A stretch of 51,210 nt of DNA from Calditrichia bacterium (GTDB lineage Bacteria > Calditrichota > Calditrichia > RBG-13-44-9 > J075), in NCBI GenBank assembly GCA_028284445.1, contig JANQRS010000071.1, forward strand, positions 1-51,210. The letters are read 5' to 3'. The position numbers and the translations under genes are program-made. Positions 40,779 through 49,671 of this stretch are shown here, in pieces. The notes beneath the pieces are model-generated. The model was not told where the DNA came from. It did no database searches and worked only from the letters and a program-made list of their open reading frames with translations. Numbering within the stretch: position 1 is the first letter of the stretch; each line of letters opens with the position of its first letter.

Positions 40779-41987
40779 CTATTTTGTAAGTGCAGGAGAG
40801 TGTAGCACAAATCCATTTTTCTCCATTCGATATTTGCTTTGTAAAACGAGGGTATCTGCCGGTAAAATCGAGGTAAACCCAAATCGCTGGCGGATTTCAT
40901 CTACAACGGTATCAAGCATTTCCATGCGCGTTTCTTCATTGAACATTTGCAGCTGTAAATTATCCCACTCTATGCCGCTCACTTTGATACCGACATGCCG
41001 CACCCGTAAACGCTTGAAGGGCAGGCGAGTAATGATCTCTTCAACCGTTGCATATAGTAAGTTGGCATTGGCGCCAGGTTGATGCAGCGGTTGGGCCATT
41101 TTCTGTGAAGTAAAGTCAGAATAGCGAATTTTCACTTCCAGCTTGCGAGCCCGCTGGGCATTTTCACGCAGTTTGGCGGCGATGCGCTCGCTGAGATATT
41201 GCAGGGTGGCCAGGATAATGCTGCGGTCGGTGAGATCTTCTTCAAAGGTGGTTTCCCGGCTGATTTGCGTCGGCAAAATGCGCACCTTCACTTCCCGATG
41301 ATCAACGCCGTTGGCAAAATCCCACATCCTCGCCCCGTTAACTCCAAACAGCTTTTCCATCACCGGTTTTGATAGGGCAGTCAGATCTTTCACGGTAAAC
41401 ACACCTAACTCGGCCAGCCTGGCAGCAGCCACCCGGCCGATTCCTGGTAGTTCCCGCACAGATAAGGTCTGCAGAAAATCGCGCTCTTCCCCGGCAGGCA
41501 CGTAGGCAATGCCATTGGGTTTGTTTTTGCCGGATGCAATGCGGGCAATGAGCTTATTCTTGCCAATGCCTAAAGAGACGCCAATGCCCAGGCTGTTTCG
41601 CACCGCCTGCTGGATATCACCAGCCATCGCTACCATGCCGCTTTTATAGAGATGGGTAGCCCCATAGAAATTCAGGTAGGCATCATCGAGCGAGGTAAAT
41701 TCCACCTGGGGCGTATATTGCAGGTAGATTCTCTGCATGGTCAAGGAAGCGGCATGATAATGCTGATAATTCCCCTTCATAAAAACAGCGTGAGGGCAAA
41801 TGCGTTTGGCCTCGATTAGCGGCATACCGATGGACACACCATATGCCCGTGCCTCATAGCTGGCGGTATGCACCACCCCGCGTTGATTCTCCGTCCCGCC
41901 GACAATGACCGGCTTATTCCGCAAGAGCGGATTAAACCCTTGCTCCACCGAAGCAAAAAACGCATCGGCATCGATATGAATGATCAT
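40779..41987 (-). CDS. dinB: Y-family DNA polymerase, DinB-like
   Basis: A 402-residue translesion polymerase. Palm motif HIDADAFFASVEQ (Asp near 6 and 8), YEARAYGVSIGMPL, the second catalytic motif SLDDAYLNF (Asp101-Asp102; most DinB proteins have Asp-Glu here), GIGKNKLIARIASGKNKPNG, the helix-hairpin-helix LPGIGRVAAARLAELGV, and the little-finger domain (about 240-345). I do not see a clear C-terminal clamp-binding motif. The order DUF6504-like, this gene, DnaE-like matches an imuB-dnaE2 arrangement, but this protein keeps the acidic residues that ImuB lacks. It starts 2 nt after the small gene upstream. Confidence 0.92.
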   Translation of the reverse strand: MIIHIDADAFFASVEQGFNPLLRNKPVIVGGTENQRGVVHTASYEARAYGVSIGMPLIEAKRICPHAVFMKGNYQHYHAASLTMQRIYLQYTPQVEFTSLDDAYLNFYGATHLYKSGMVAMAGDIQQAVRNSLGIGVSLGIGKNKLIARIASGKNKPNGIAYVPAGEERDFLQTLSVRELPGIGRVAAARLAELGVFTVKDLTALSKPVMEKLFGVNGARMWDFANGVDHREVKVRILPTQISRETTFEEDLTDRSIILATLQYLSERIAAKLRENAQRARKLEVKIRYSDFTSQKMAQPLHQPGANANLLYATVEEIITRLPFKRLRVRHVGIKVSGIEWDNLQLQMFNEETRMEMLDTVVDEIRQRFGFTSILPADTLVLQSKYRMEKNGFVLHSPALTK

Positions 41988-41989
41988 AT

Positions 41990-42244
41990 TTAACCTTCCA
42001 GGTAGACCCGGGCCAATTGCCAGGAATAATCACTATTATCAAACAATAGTTCAAAACAGTTGCTGTTATCGGTTTGCACAGAGAAATGAATCTGGTGAGT
42101 ACTCCCAAAGCGCTCCATCCACTGACCGTTCACCCGAGTGACTTTGTAAGTACGTCCATTCCACAAAAATCGCAGCGGGTTAATCTTGCCATTCTGGAAA
42201 TGAGTGATCACTTCTATCGGGTCAAAAATCTCCTCGTGGGTCAT
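41990..42244 (-). CDS. DUF6504-like small protein, first gene of the mutasome-like cassette
   Basis: An 84-residue protein: IFDPIEVITHFQNGKINPLR, then FLWNGRTYKVTRVNGQW, then a beta-rich end FELLFDNSDYSWQLARVYLE. The pattern P..F.W.GR.Y.V..V...W and W.L.RVY resembles DUF6504 proteins, which I recall beside imuB/dnaE2 in Actinobacteria. It ends 2 nt before the polymerase gene, so it is certainly co-transcribed. Its function is unknown; it may be an accessory subunit of the polymerases. Direct repeats that could be an SOS-type operator lie just upstream. Confidence 0.78.
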   Translation of the reverse strand: MTHEEIFDPIEVITHFQNGKINPLRFLWNGRTYKVTRVNGQWMERFGSTHQIHFSVQTDNSNCFELLFDNSDYSWQLARVYLEG

Positions 42245-42263
42245 TCCGTAATCCTTTACTTTA

Positions 42264-42299
42264 AGTGAACATTTTCCAATTGTCCAAGAGTGAACATTT
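42264..42299. promoter_or_regulatory. Direct-repeat operator candidate upstream of the polymerase cassette
   Basis: AGTGAACATTT occurs at 42264-42274 and 42289-42299, 25 nt apart. Read on the minus strand this is AAATGTTCACT twice, bracketing TTGGACA, a possible -35 box, with TTAAAG 17 nt later as a poor -10. It lies 20 nt upstream of the first gene. The site could bind LexA or another damage-responsive repressor. Confidence 0.55.
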
Positions 42300-42348
42300 G
42301 GGCACTAAAAGTAGGATTTTCGGAGGTTTTTGTCAAGAAGATTTTTGG

Positions 42349-42436
42349 CGGCAAAGCCGGGGCAGGCGCCATGCGCCGTCAGGCTTGCAAGCTCGCCATC
42401 AAATCGCTCCGCTCGCGCAATACAGCGGAGCCGTTA
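42349..42436. repeat. TGAC-linked GC hairpin cluster
   Basis: CGGC-aaa-GCCG, GGCGC-cat-GCGCC (42365-42377), GTCAG, then GCTTGCAAGC (42383-42392), then CGCTCC...GGAGCCG-type pairs. Same construction as at 45701-45732 and 45828-45886. It lies in the noncoding gap upstream of the M16 genes. Confidence 0.7.
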
Positions 42437-42568
42437 TAGATTTCCTATCCTTCCGTCAGACGTAGGGAAAGTTTAGTGGCGGGACGTAAGACGTGGGAAG
42501 TCAACCAAGCCGCACAAGTTCGCCAGAAGCGAACATCTGCCTGCACTCTGCAACGGCTCCGCCGTTCA

Positions 42569-42640
42569 CCACAACGCTTCAACGCCTTAATGAATCACCC
42601 AATCGACCATTTCCCGATTTGCAGGTTTACAGATTTGCCA
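42569..42640. repeat. Degenerate 8-nt tandem repeat, longest internal copy
   Basis: Nine units in 8-nt phase: ccacaacg, cttcaacg, ccttaatg, aatcaccc, aatcgacc, atttcccg, atttgcag, gtttacag, atttgcca. The units drift steadily from the AACG form to an ATTTGC form. It is noncoding; no gene lies in 42300-42779. Confidence 0.75.
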
Positions 42641-42779
42641 TCCGACGAACTTTTCATAGGGATACCTCGTAATAAAGCTGTTATAGAGGTTGTGGATGAA
42701 AAAACCATTTACTATTTGGCATTGAGGGGCGAAAACCCTTATCATATGCTACATTTTTCACAATAACTCGAGGAGAATT

Positions 42780-44132
42780 ATGCGACCGAAGTTTCAACTC
42801 CCGTATGTCGCAGCACTGCTGATCATGGTATTATTGCTAGGCAGCGCCCAGGCGGACAAAATCCTACCCTATCAGATTCATCAGAAAAAACTCAGTAATG
42901 GCCTGAACGTCGTAACCGTTCCATACGACAGTCCCGGTCTGGCTGCCTTCTACATTGTTGTTCGCGTTGGCGCGCGGGACGAAGTTGAAAAAGGCGTTAC
43001 CGGATTCGCACATTTCTTTGAGCACATGATGTTTCGTGGGACAGAAAAATACTCCAAAGAGGAGTATTCAGCAATTCTGAAATCCGTTGGTGCAGCAGCA
43101 AACGCCAATACCACCCAGGACCGCACACTTTATCACATGACCGGCAATGCGGAAAAGCTGGAATTGATGTTTGAATTGGAGGCAGATCGCTTTCAGAACC
43201 TCAAATACCCCGAAATCGATTTCAAAACCGAAGCCGGTGCGGTTAAAGGGGAATACACCAAGAATTACGCCAGTCCCTACATGCAGCTTTATGAAGGGAT
43301 GAAGAACACCGCTTTCGACAAGCACACTTATAAACACACCACCATGGGTTTCTTCGATGACATCGTCGATATGCCCAATCAGTATGACTATTCTCTGACC
43401 TTCTTCGAGCGCTTTTATCGCCCGGAATATTGTACAATTGTGGTTGTTGGTGACGTCACAGTAGATCAGGTTAATGGTCTGGCCAAGAAATATTTTGGCG
43501 ACTGGAAACCCGGCAGCCACGTATCCGACATCCCTGTTGAACCAAAGCAGCAGGAAACTCGTTATTATCATTTACAAAACGGTGGTATTCCCCCGCTGGT
43601 TCAATTGAACTACAAATCCCCGGCATTCAGCGATAAAGAAATTGATATGCCGGCACTGGATGTGATGTCCACCATCCTGTTTTCCCAAACTTCCGACCTG
43701 TTTAAGAAACTGGTTCTGGAAGAACGAAAAGCGCGCTTTATTGGCGGCGGTGCAGGTGACTCCCGCGATCCGAACCTCTTCACCATTCAGGCTTCGCTCA
43801 TCGACAAGGCAGACATGCAGTATGTGAAAGATGAAATCGTCAAAGCCATCGAGAAGGCGCAGGCCAGTGGTGTTACCGCAGAAGAATTAAAACGCACCAA
43901 GTCCAATTTGAAATACAGCTTTGCAATGGGCATCGACAGCCCCGGCTCAATTGCCCAGACACTTTCGCATTACATTCAACTCACCGGTGATCCGGAATCC
44001 CTGAATCGCACCTACGCGAATTACGACAAGGTCACCAATGAGGACATTATGATGGTCGCTAAAAAGTATTTTGTGCCGACCGGTCTGACGATTGCTACTA
44101 TTTCACCGGATGCTGAAGGAGGTGTCAAATAA
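42780..44132 (+). CDS. M16 zinc metallopeptidase, catalytic subunit
   Basis: A 450-residue exported peptidase. Signal peptide (about 1-25, ending GSAQA), then an inverzincin active site HFFEH (about 77-81) within FAHFFEHMMFRGTEKY, the downstream glutamate in EAGAVKGEY (about 154), and a second M16 half with PLVQLNYKSPAF and the conserved R/Y-rich end. It should degrade peptides in the periplasm. The next gene starts within its stop codon (TAATG) and encodes an inactive M16 subunit, the known two-chain arrangement of bacterial M16B enzymes. GAGGAG lies 6 nt before the ATG. Confidence 0.94.
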   Translation: MRPKFQLPYVAALLIMVLLLGSAQADKILPYQIHQKKLSNGLNVVTVPYDSPGLAAFYIVVRVGARDEVEKGVTGFAHFFEHMMFRGTEKYSKEEYSAILKSVGAAANANTTQDRTLYHMTGNAEKLELMFELEADRFQNLKYPEIDFKTEAGAVKGEYTKNYASPYMQLYEGMKNTAFDKHTYKHTTMGFFDDIVDMPNQYDYSLTFFERFYRPEYCTIVVVGDVTVDQVNGLAKKYFGDWKPGSHVSDIPVEPKQQETRYYHLQNGGIPPLVQLNYKSPAFSDKEIDMPALDVMSTILFSQTSDLFKKLVLEERKARFIGGGAGDSRDPNLFTIQASLIDKADMQYVKDEIVKAIEKAQASGVTAEELKRTKSNLKYSFAMGIDSPGSIAQTLSHYIQLTGDPESLNRTYANYDKVTNEDIMMVAKKYFVPTGLTIATISPDAEGGVK

Positions 44133-45664
44133 TGAGAACATTAATCATTTTAATGCTGATGGCCGGTATTGCTTTCGCACAGAAAGTTGTGGAATTAGAA
44201 CAACCCAAATCCAATAAAGTGGTTGTTAAATTGATGTTTAAAAACGGATCTATTTCCGATCCGGCCGGCAAAGAAGGCCTTACCCAATTAACCGCCAGTC
44301 TGGTTACCGGCGGCGGCACTGCAGATATGACCTATGGCGAAATCCAGGACTTTATTTTCCCGATGGCCGCCAGTTATTTTTCGCATGTCGATAAAGAAGT
44401 CACTACCTTTACTTTTCAGGTTCATACCGATTTTATCAAGGAATTCTATCCGATTATCTCCGGCCTCATACTGACGCCGTCTTTTACAGAAGCAGATTTC
44501 AAGCGAATCATTGTAAACCAGCAGAACTTCGTTGATCAGGTCATCCGTGCTTCTTCAGATGAAGACTACAGCAAAATGGCCCTGGAAGATCTGCTCTTTC
44601 GCGGCACTAACTACCAGCATATGAAGCAGGGTAAATCTGCGTCGGTTAGCACTCTCACCCTGGATGACGTAAAGAATCATTACAAGCAGTTCTTTACCCG
44701 CAACAACGTGATGATTGGTGTGGCTGGTAACTACAGCGACAAATTCCTGAAGCAGCTTAAGTCAGACGTGATGAAGCTGTCTGACAATAAACCGGCCATG
44801 CCGGAGGCCGGGAAGCCCAATCGCCCGGAAGGTATCAATGTTGAGATTATCTCCAAAGCCAATGCCTTTGGATCCGCCATTTTCACCGGCTATCCACTAA
44901 AAATCACCCGCACGGATAATGAATTTGCAGCGCTGATGATCGCCAATTCCTATCTTGGTGAACATCGCAAGTCTTATTCCCGGCTTTATCAAAAAATACG
45001 TCAGACCCGCTCCATGAACTATGGCGATTACAGCTATATCGAATGGTATGATCAGGGCGGCTCTTACCAGCTGCCGCGTCCGGGCGTCCCGCGTTCTTCC
45101 AACTACTACTCTATCTGGATCCGTCCGCTGCAAATTGCCAAACAACTGAAAATGCAATATGAGGAACTCAGCGACATCAAAGTTGGGCACGCACATTTTG
45201 CCCTGCGTATGGCGATTCGCGAAATGAATCTGCTGGTTGAGAATGGCTTAAGCAAGGAAGATTTTGAGGCAACTCGCACTTTCCTGCGCAGCTATATCAA
45301 GCTTTACGCACAAACCCCGGAGCAGCGCCTGGGCTTCCTGCTTGACTCGCGCTTTTATGATCGCAAAGACTATATTGCCGAGTTGGACAAGCTGCTGGCG
45401 AAAGTAACGCTGGAAGATGTGAATAAAGCAATCCGCAAACATTGGCAAGTAGACAATATGTATATCACTATCGTGACCGATGAAAGCGAAGCTGAGCCGC
45501 TTGCGGAAAGCCTGCGCAACAATACACCGTCGCCGATGAGCTATTCAAACCAGCTAAAATCCGGTTTGCCGGATGAAGTATTAGCTGAAGATGCCATCGT
45601 GGCCGAATACAAATTGAATATCAAGAACGTAACGATTGTGCCTTCGGCAGATACGTTTAAGTAG
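44132..45664 (+). CDS. M16 peptidase-like non-catalytic subunit
   Basis: A 510-residue partner of the upstream M16 enzyme. Signal peptide (1-16, ending IAFAQ), the M16 fold pattern (KLMFKNGSISDPAGKEGLTQ in the first strand-helix), but the position that should read HxxEH is QLTASL, so zinc cannot be bound. The second half has the SYLGEHRKSYSRLYQKIRQ motif typical of the arginine-rich subunit of heterodimeric M16B proteases. It probably forms the substrate chamber with the active subunit. It starts in the upstream stop codon and ends before a strong terminator at 45757. Confidence 0.92.
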   Translation: MRTLIILMLMAGIAFAQKVVELEQPKSNKVVVKLMFKNGSISDPAGKEGLTQLTASLVTGGGTADMTYGEIQDFIFPMAASYFSHVDKEVTTFTFQVHTDFIKEFYPIISGLILTPSFTEADFKRIIVNQQNFVDQVIRASSDEDYSKMALEDLLFRGTNYQHMKQGKSASVSTLTLDDVKNHYKQFFTRNNVMIGVAGNYSDKFLKQLKSDVMKLSDNKPAMPEAGKPNRPEGINVEIISKANAFGSAIFTGYPLKITRTDNEFAALMIANSYLGEHRKSYSRLYQKIRQTRSMNYGDYSYIEWYDQGGSYQLPRPGVPRSSNYYSIWIRPLQIAKQLKMQYEELSDIKVGHAHFALRMAIREMNLLVENGLSKEDFEATRTFLRSYIKLYAQTPEQRLGFLLDSRFYDRKDYIAELDKLLAKVTLEDVNKAIRKHWQVDNMYITIVTDESEAEPLAESLRNNTPSPMSYSNQLKSGLPDEVLAEDAIVAEYKLNIKNVTIVPSADTFK

Positions 45665-45700
45665 CTCGCAAGCTCGCGAAGGTCGCTAACGCTCCCGTCA

Positions 45701-45732
45701 GCTGGCGAAGCCAGCGTCAGGCGCTTCGCGCC
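45701..45732. repeat. TGAC-linked hairpins after the M16 operon
   Basis: GCTGGC-gaa-GCCAGC (45701-45715), linker GTCA(G), GGCGC-ttc-GCGCC (45720-45732). Preceded by GCTCGCAAGCTCGC-type half-palindromes at 45664-45677. It lies between the M16 stop codon and the terminator. Confidence 0.75.
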
Positions 45733-45756
45733 GTAAATACAATCAGTGAACTTTGG

Positions 45757-45792
45757 AAAGAGGTTATCTTTAACAGGATAACCTCTTTTTTT
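45757..45792 (+). terminator. Rho-independent terminator of the M16 operon
   Basis: A 12-bp perfect stem (45757-45768, AAAGAGGTTATC, with 45777-45788), 8-nt loop, and a T-run to 45792. The strongest terminator in the window. Confidence 0.95.
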
Positions 45793-45795
45793 ACA

Positions 45796-45900
45796 TGAGC
45801 GAAGCGAATTAACGCGAACGCAGTGAGCTGACGAGGCGAAGCCTCTGACGGCAAGCTTGCGAGCCTGACAGGCCGCAGGTTCTGACATGAGCATAGCGAG
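45796..45900. repeat. TGAC-linked hairpin array upstream of the helicase gene
   Basis: CTGAC (45828-45832), GAGGC-gaa-GCCTC (45833-45845), TGAC, GGC-aagcttgcga-GCC (45850-45865), TGAC, AGGCCGCAGGTTC, TGAC (45883-45886). Flanked by GAGCGAAGCGAAT and GAGCATAGCGAGT strings that repeat each other. The regular alternation of TGAC with a small hairpin is striking. Confidence 0.8.
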
Positions 45901-45906
45901 TATTCC

Positions 45907-45937
45907 TTGACATTAATCGGAAAATTGCTCTTATTGT
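45907..45937 (+). promoter_or_regulatory. Candidate promoter of the helicase pair
   Basis: Perfect -35 TTGACA (45907-45912), then TATTGT (45932-45937) at 19-nt spacing, longer than ideal. The leader would be about 70 nt. Confidence 0.45.
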
Positions 45938-46014
45938 TTCTGCATAAAACGCGACATCACATAAGGTTGGCATACGAGCAACCTTGCAACCCCGCATGAC
46001 CCCGGCAGAAGCAT

Positions 46015-49000
46015 ATGAGTCAAACAAGCCAATATCTCTATCTCGATTTTGAGAAGTTCCGCCCGCAGCTGGAGCAGCAACTTCGGGATATCCGGGATTT
46101 GCATCGCGAGCAGCTTTTTCCAACCCTGAATGTAAAGACAAATATCCTCGATTATTTCCGGGAAACCCTTTTTCCCCCAAAGGAAATGGGCACCTATTTC
46201 ATTTCCAATACTTCACTGCGCGAAAACGCCTTCGACATTACTGTCCGTTCACGCCGAACGGATATCATGAATAGCGAATTTCCAGCGGACATTACGCTTT
46301 GCGTACGCGGCGCGCTTGCCCCGCAGGGCCATCCCAGCCCGGCCATTAGCGTTGATCGAATTGTGGATGTATCCGAAGCGCCGACTCGTGGATTTGAAAT
46401 AGAAATTCAGGCAATCGCCAAACCGGCGGAGCGAAATCGGGCAAATAATGCCATTAACAGCCGCCTGCTCAAGCAACTGCCGGCTATATCGCATGAAACC
46501 CGCCGCAATTTGCAACACTGGCAGGAATATCTCCAGTGGAAACGCGCCATTGTGGAAAGCCAGCTGGCCGGATTACGCTATGTCAAATACCTGGTGAAAG
46601 ACAAAAAGCTTTGCCTGTTGGCGGTCGCCGACAGCGAAAACACATTTCGGGATTTTGAGCGAATTCTGCGCAAGGAAGAGGTCATGGCCTTCCCGCTGCA
46701 TTATTCGACAGATCAATGGCAATTTCGCTATAACAAAAATGCCCGCTCTATTCCAGCCGTTCCCGTGGGGGGCTTTCAAGAGGGGCGGAAACAACCGGCA
46801 GCTCGTTTTACGGAGGAATTGCGTGATTGTCCCTGGGATGATCCGTACGTCACCGAGCTAATATTCAAGATTGGGGAGGATTCCGGCAATCGCGATAATC
46901 GCAGCGACTCTTATCTGATCGACAAACTGCCTTCCGCCGGCTACGTCGCTACCTCTTTATTCGGTGAATTTGCCTTACTGAATCGTCACGCCAGCGCCAT
47001 TATGCAACTGGAGGCACAATCCGGTTATGCCCCCTTTCTGTCCTCATGGCTTTTCGACATCAGTGTCGCAAACACGCCGCAAATCAGCCCGCCCATCGAC
47101 AACTGGCTGATGGATAACATCAACGCCGATCAACAAAAGGCCATCAAGAAGATCCTCGGCGCGCCGGATGTTGCCTTGATCCAGGGACCGCCGGGTACTG
47201 GTAAAACGACCGTCATCGGCGAGGCCATCTATCAGCTAACCCGCCAAGGGAAAAAAGTATTGCTGGCCTCTCAGGCCAATCTTGCTGTGGATAATGCCTT
47301 GGAAAAACTGGCGGCCGTTCCGGAGATACGCGCCATTCGCCTGGGCAGGAGCCGCAAGTTCTCTGCAGGCGGTCAGCGCTTCGCGGAAGATCGGGTATTG
47401 AAGCGTTTCTATGATTCTATAGCCGACGCTTGCGAACAGCGTTATCTGAGCGACTGGCGCGATAGCGATGAGAAGATGGAATCGCTGCAGAAAGAGCTTC
47501 GTGATCTGGCAAGTATGGAGGAAACAACCGAGGCTTTCGACCAGGATATCGTCAGCATGGGCCATGGTGATGTCCAGGAGCCTGAGGAAGCGGTTGAAGA
47601 AAGCGCACCGGCGCTAAGCGAGCGTGAGCAGCAAATGCTGGATTTAAGAAACAGTCTGCTGAATCTGGTGCAGTTCCTTGAAGGTAACTCGGGCGTGGAC
47701 CTTGAGGTGCCGGAGAAATTTGTAGACTTGATCGAGCAAACAATTATTGCTGATGTAAGCCGCCTGAAGCGCTACAAAATAGATTTGGGAAGCATCAGTA
47801 AAGAAGGCGGGCCGCCGTCACTTGCAGAGCGCATCAGTTTTTTCCGCTCAGTTTATCAGAAGTGGATTGGTTTGCGCGGCAAAATTCCCAGACTGGAAAG
47901 CGAAATCGGCCGACTGGCAAAGGCTGGAAATCGCGCAGACATCTCGCCCGAGAACCAGCCGCTGGTCCAGCAATACTATCGGCAAATTGATGAGATAGAG
48001 CTCTTGCTGGAATCCGGCGATAATTCCCGCCTCGATGAATGGCATGAACTACGCAATAAAATCCAGCAGCTTCGCGATCAATCAACCCTGAATCCCCACC
48101 TTTATCGGGCCTTTTTTAGCCTGGAAGAAAATGGAAAACAATTTTGGGAGCGTCTGGTCAACCCACGTTTGGATGTCAAAAAACTGATAGCCATTCTGCA
48201 GCATGCCGTAAAGGCCATGCGCGATGTGGAAAAGCGAATTGACCGCTCTGTAGCCTTGATGATCGTTAACCTCAACAGCCTGATCACAAAAATCCCGGTC
48301 GTTGAAGCACCAGCTGTTGAAGCGCCTGAACCGGAGCCGGAAATATCACCATTGCCGGAAGTGGATTTGCAAACGGCAGCGCTGCGGAAGGAAATCCTTG
48401 GGAAAATAGAAGCGCTGGATGGTGAGCGGCGCAAAGATGCCCAATTCAGGAATCGCTGGGAACCGCTTCTGGATAAGTGGGTAACCATGCTCAGCAGTGA
48501 AACCCAGCTAAAAACCGACAATCAATATTTCATCGATACCTATATCGCCAACTGCAACGTGGTTGGCATAACCTGCAATGAAAATCGGCGCTTAATCGAG
48601 AGCAAAAAATTTGCGAATTTCGACGTCACGATTATTGATGAAGTCAGCAAGGCCACGCCCCCGGAACTGCTGATGCCGATGATGGCCGCCAAGAAAAGCG
48701 TGCTGGTAGGTGATCATCGCCAGCTACCGCCACTCTTTCAGGAACGGCAAAATTCCTGGCAGGAAATCATTGAGGAATCGCGCGACGGTGATAGCAATGA
48801 TCCAACCTATCATCTGCTAACGGAAGAGAATTTCCTTAAATTCAGGGATATGGTAACCGCCTCTCTCTTCAAGAAGCACTTTGAAGAAGCACCCGGCTCA
48901 ATTAAGTCGATGCTGGAAATTCAATACCGCATGCATCCTGAAATTATGGAAGTGGTAAATCATTTCTATGAGCATCGCCTGCGCTGCGGATTGTTGGACC

Positions 49001-49671
49001 CCGACCAGGAACGTAATCATCAGCTGGTGATCAAATCTGCAGACAAACTGGACTTCATCACCCCTGGCACGCATGCAGTTTGGATCGATTCTTCTCGTGC
49101 GCCCGATGGAAAGCCGCATTACGAAACGCAAAGCGGCACATCCAAAGTCAATCACCTGGAAGCGATCCTGATTGCAGAGATGTTAAGGCGCATGGATAAT
49201 GCTTGCAAAAAAGCAGGCTTCGATGAAAACCGCAAGAAAGATGTCGGCGTTATCGCCTTTTACGGCCGCCAGGTAGCGGAAATTCGCAAGCGCGTTCGTT
49301 CGCTGAAACTAAAGCACCTCGAAGTTGACGTCAACACTGTGGACCAGTTCCAGGGCAAGGAAAATTCCATCATTCTAATCAGCCTGGTTCGTAACACCCG
49401 CTCCCGGGTTTATGGCAGCAAGTCGTTTGTCGCCCAGTTTGAGCGAATCAACGTGGGATTTTCTCGGGCGCGTGAGCTATTGGTTATTTTTGGAGCGAAG
49501 GACATGTTTGCGGATTGCGAGGTGGAAATTCCCCAAATGGATGGCTCAGGGGTTATTTCGCGGAAAGTCTATGGCGATATTATCGATACTATCAACCGCC
49601 GTGCAAACTTCTGGGATAGCAGCAATCTGATGACTCGCGAACAATATCAGAAATCGGCGGGGTCGCGATGA
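46015..49671 (+). CDS. Upf1/Dna2-like superfamily 1 helicase with large coiled-coil insertion
   Basis: A 1218-residue SF1B helicase (COG1112-like). Residues 1-365 form an N-terminal region I do not recognise. Helicase motifs: Q-motif NADQQKAIKKIL, Walker A GPPGTGKTT (about 391-399), Ia ASQANLAVDNALE, then an insertion of about 380 residues (480-860) rich in charged helices and an EAPEPEPEISPLPEV linker, motif II IIDEVSKA (DExx form, about 876), VGDHRQLPPLF (III), IQYRMHPEI (IV, about 970), VDQFQGKE (V, about 1110) and NVGFSRAR (VI). All ATPase residues are intact. The next gene overlaps by 4 nt (ATGA). It is expected to unwind RNA or DNA; no nuclease domain is visible. Isolated from other genes by a terminator and a repeat array. 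Confidence 0.93.
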   Translation: MSQTSQYLYLDFEKFRPQLEQQLRDIRDLHREQLFPTLNVKTNILDYFRETLFPPKEMGTYFISNTSLRENAFDITVRSRRTDIMNSEFPADITLCVRGALAPQGHPSPAISVDRIVDVSEAPTRGFEIEIQAIAKPAERNRANNAINSRLLKQLPAISHETRRNLQHWQEYLQWKRAIVESQLAGLRYVKYLVKDKKLCLLAVADSENTFRDFERILRKEEVMAFPLHYSTDQWQFRYNKNARSIPAVPVGGFQEGRKQPAARFTEELRDCPWDDPYVTELIFKIGEDSGNRDNRSDSYLIDKLPSAGYVATSLFGEFALLNRHASAIMQLEAQSGYAPFLSSWLFDISVANTPQISPPIDNWLMDNINADQQKAIKKILGAPDVALIQGPPGTGKTTVIGEAIYQLTRQGKKVLLASQANLAVDNALEKLAAVPEIRAIRLGRSRKFSAGGQRFAEDRVLKRFYDSIADACEQRYLSDWRDSDEKMESLQKELRDLASMEETTEAFDQDIVSMGHGDVQEPEEAVEESAPALSEREQQMLDLRNSLLNLVQFLEGNSGVDLEVPEKFVDLIEQTIIADVSRLKRYKIDLGSISKEGGPPSLAERISFFRSVYQKWIGLRGKIPRLESEIGRLAKAGNRADISPENQPLVQQYYRQIDEIELLLESGDNSRLDEWHELRNKIQQLRDQSTLNPHLYRAFFSLEENGKQFWERLVNPRLDVKKLIAILQHAVKAMRDVEKRIDRSVALMIVNLNSLITKIPVVEAPAVEAPEPEPEISPLPEVDLQTAALRKEILGKIEALDGERRKDAQFRNRWEPLLDKWVTMLSSETQLKTDNQYFIDTYIANCNVVGITCNENRRLIESKKFANFDVTIIDEVSKATPPELLMPMMAAKKSVLVGDHRQLPPLFQERQNSWQEIIEESRDGDSNDPTYHLLTEENFLKFRDMVTASLFKKHFEEAPGSIKSMLEIQYRMHPEIMEVVNHFYEHRLRCGLLDPDQERNHQLVIKSADKLDFITPGTHAVWIDSSRAPDGKPHYETQSGTSKVNHLEAILIAEMLRRMDNACKKAGFDENRKKDVGVIAFYGRQVAEIRKRVRSLKLKHLEVDVNTVDQFQGKENSIILISLVRNTRSRVYGSKSFVAQFERINVGFSRARELLVIFGAKDMFADCEVEIPQMDGSGVISRKVYGDIIDTINRRANFWDSSNLMTREQYQKSAGSR

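Noticed and set aside
42476..42766. Open frame in the gap before the M16 genes
   Set aside because: Much of it is the 8-nt degenerate repeat; no protein-like pattern.
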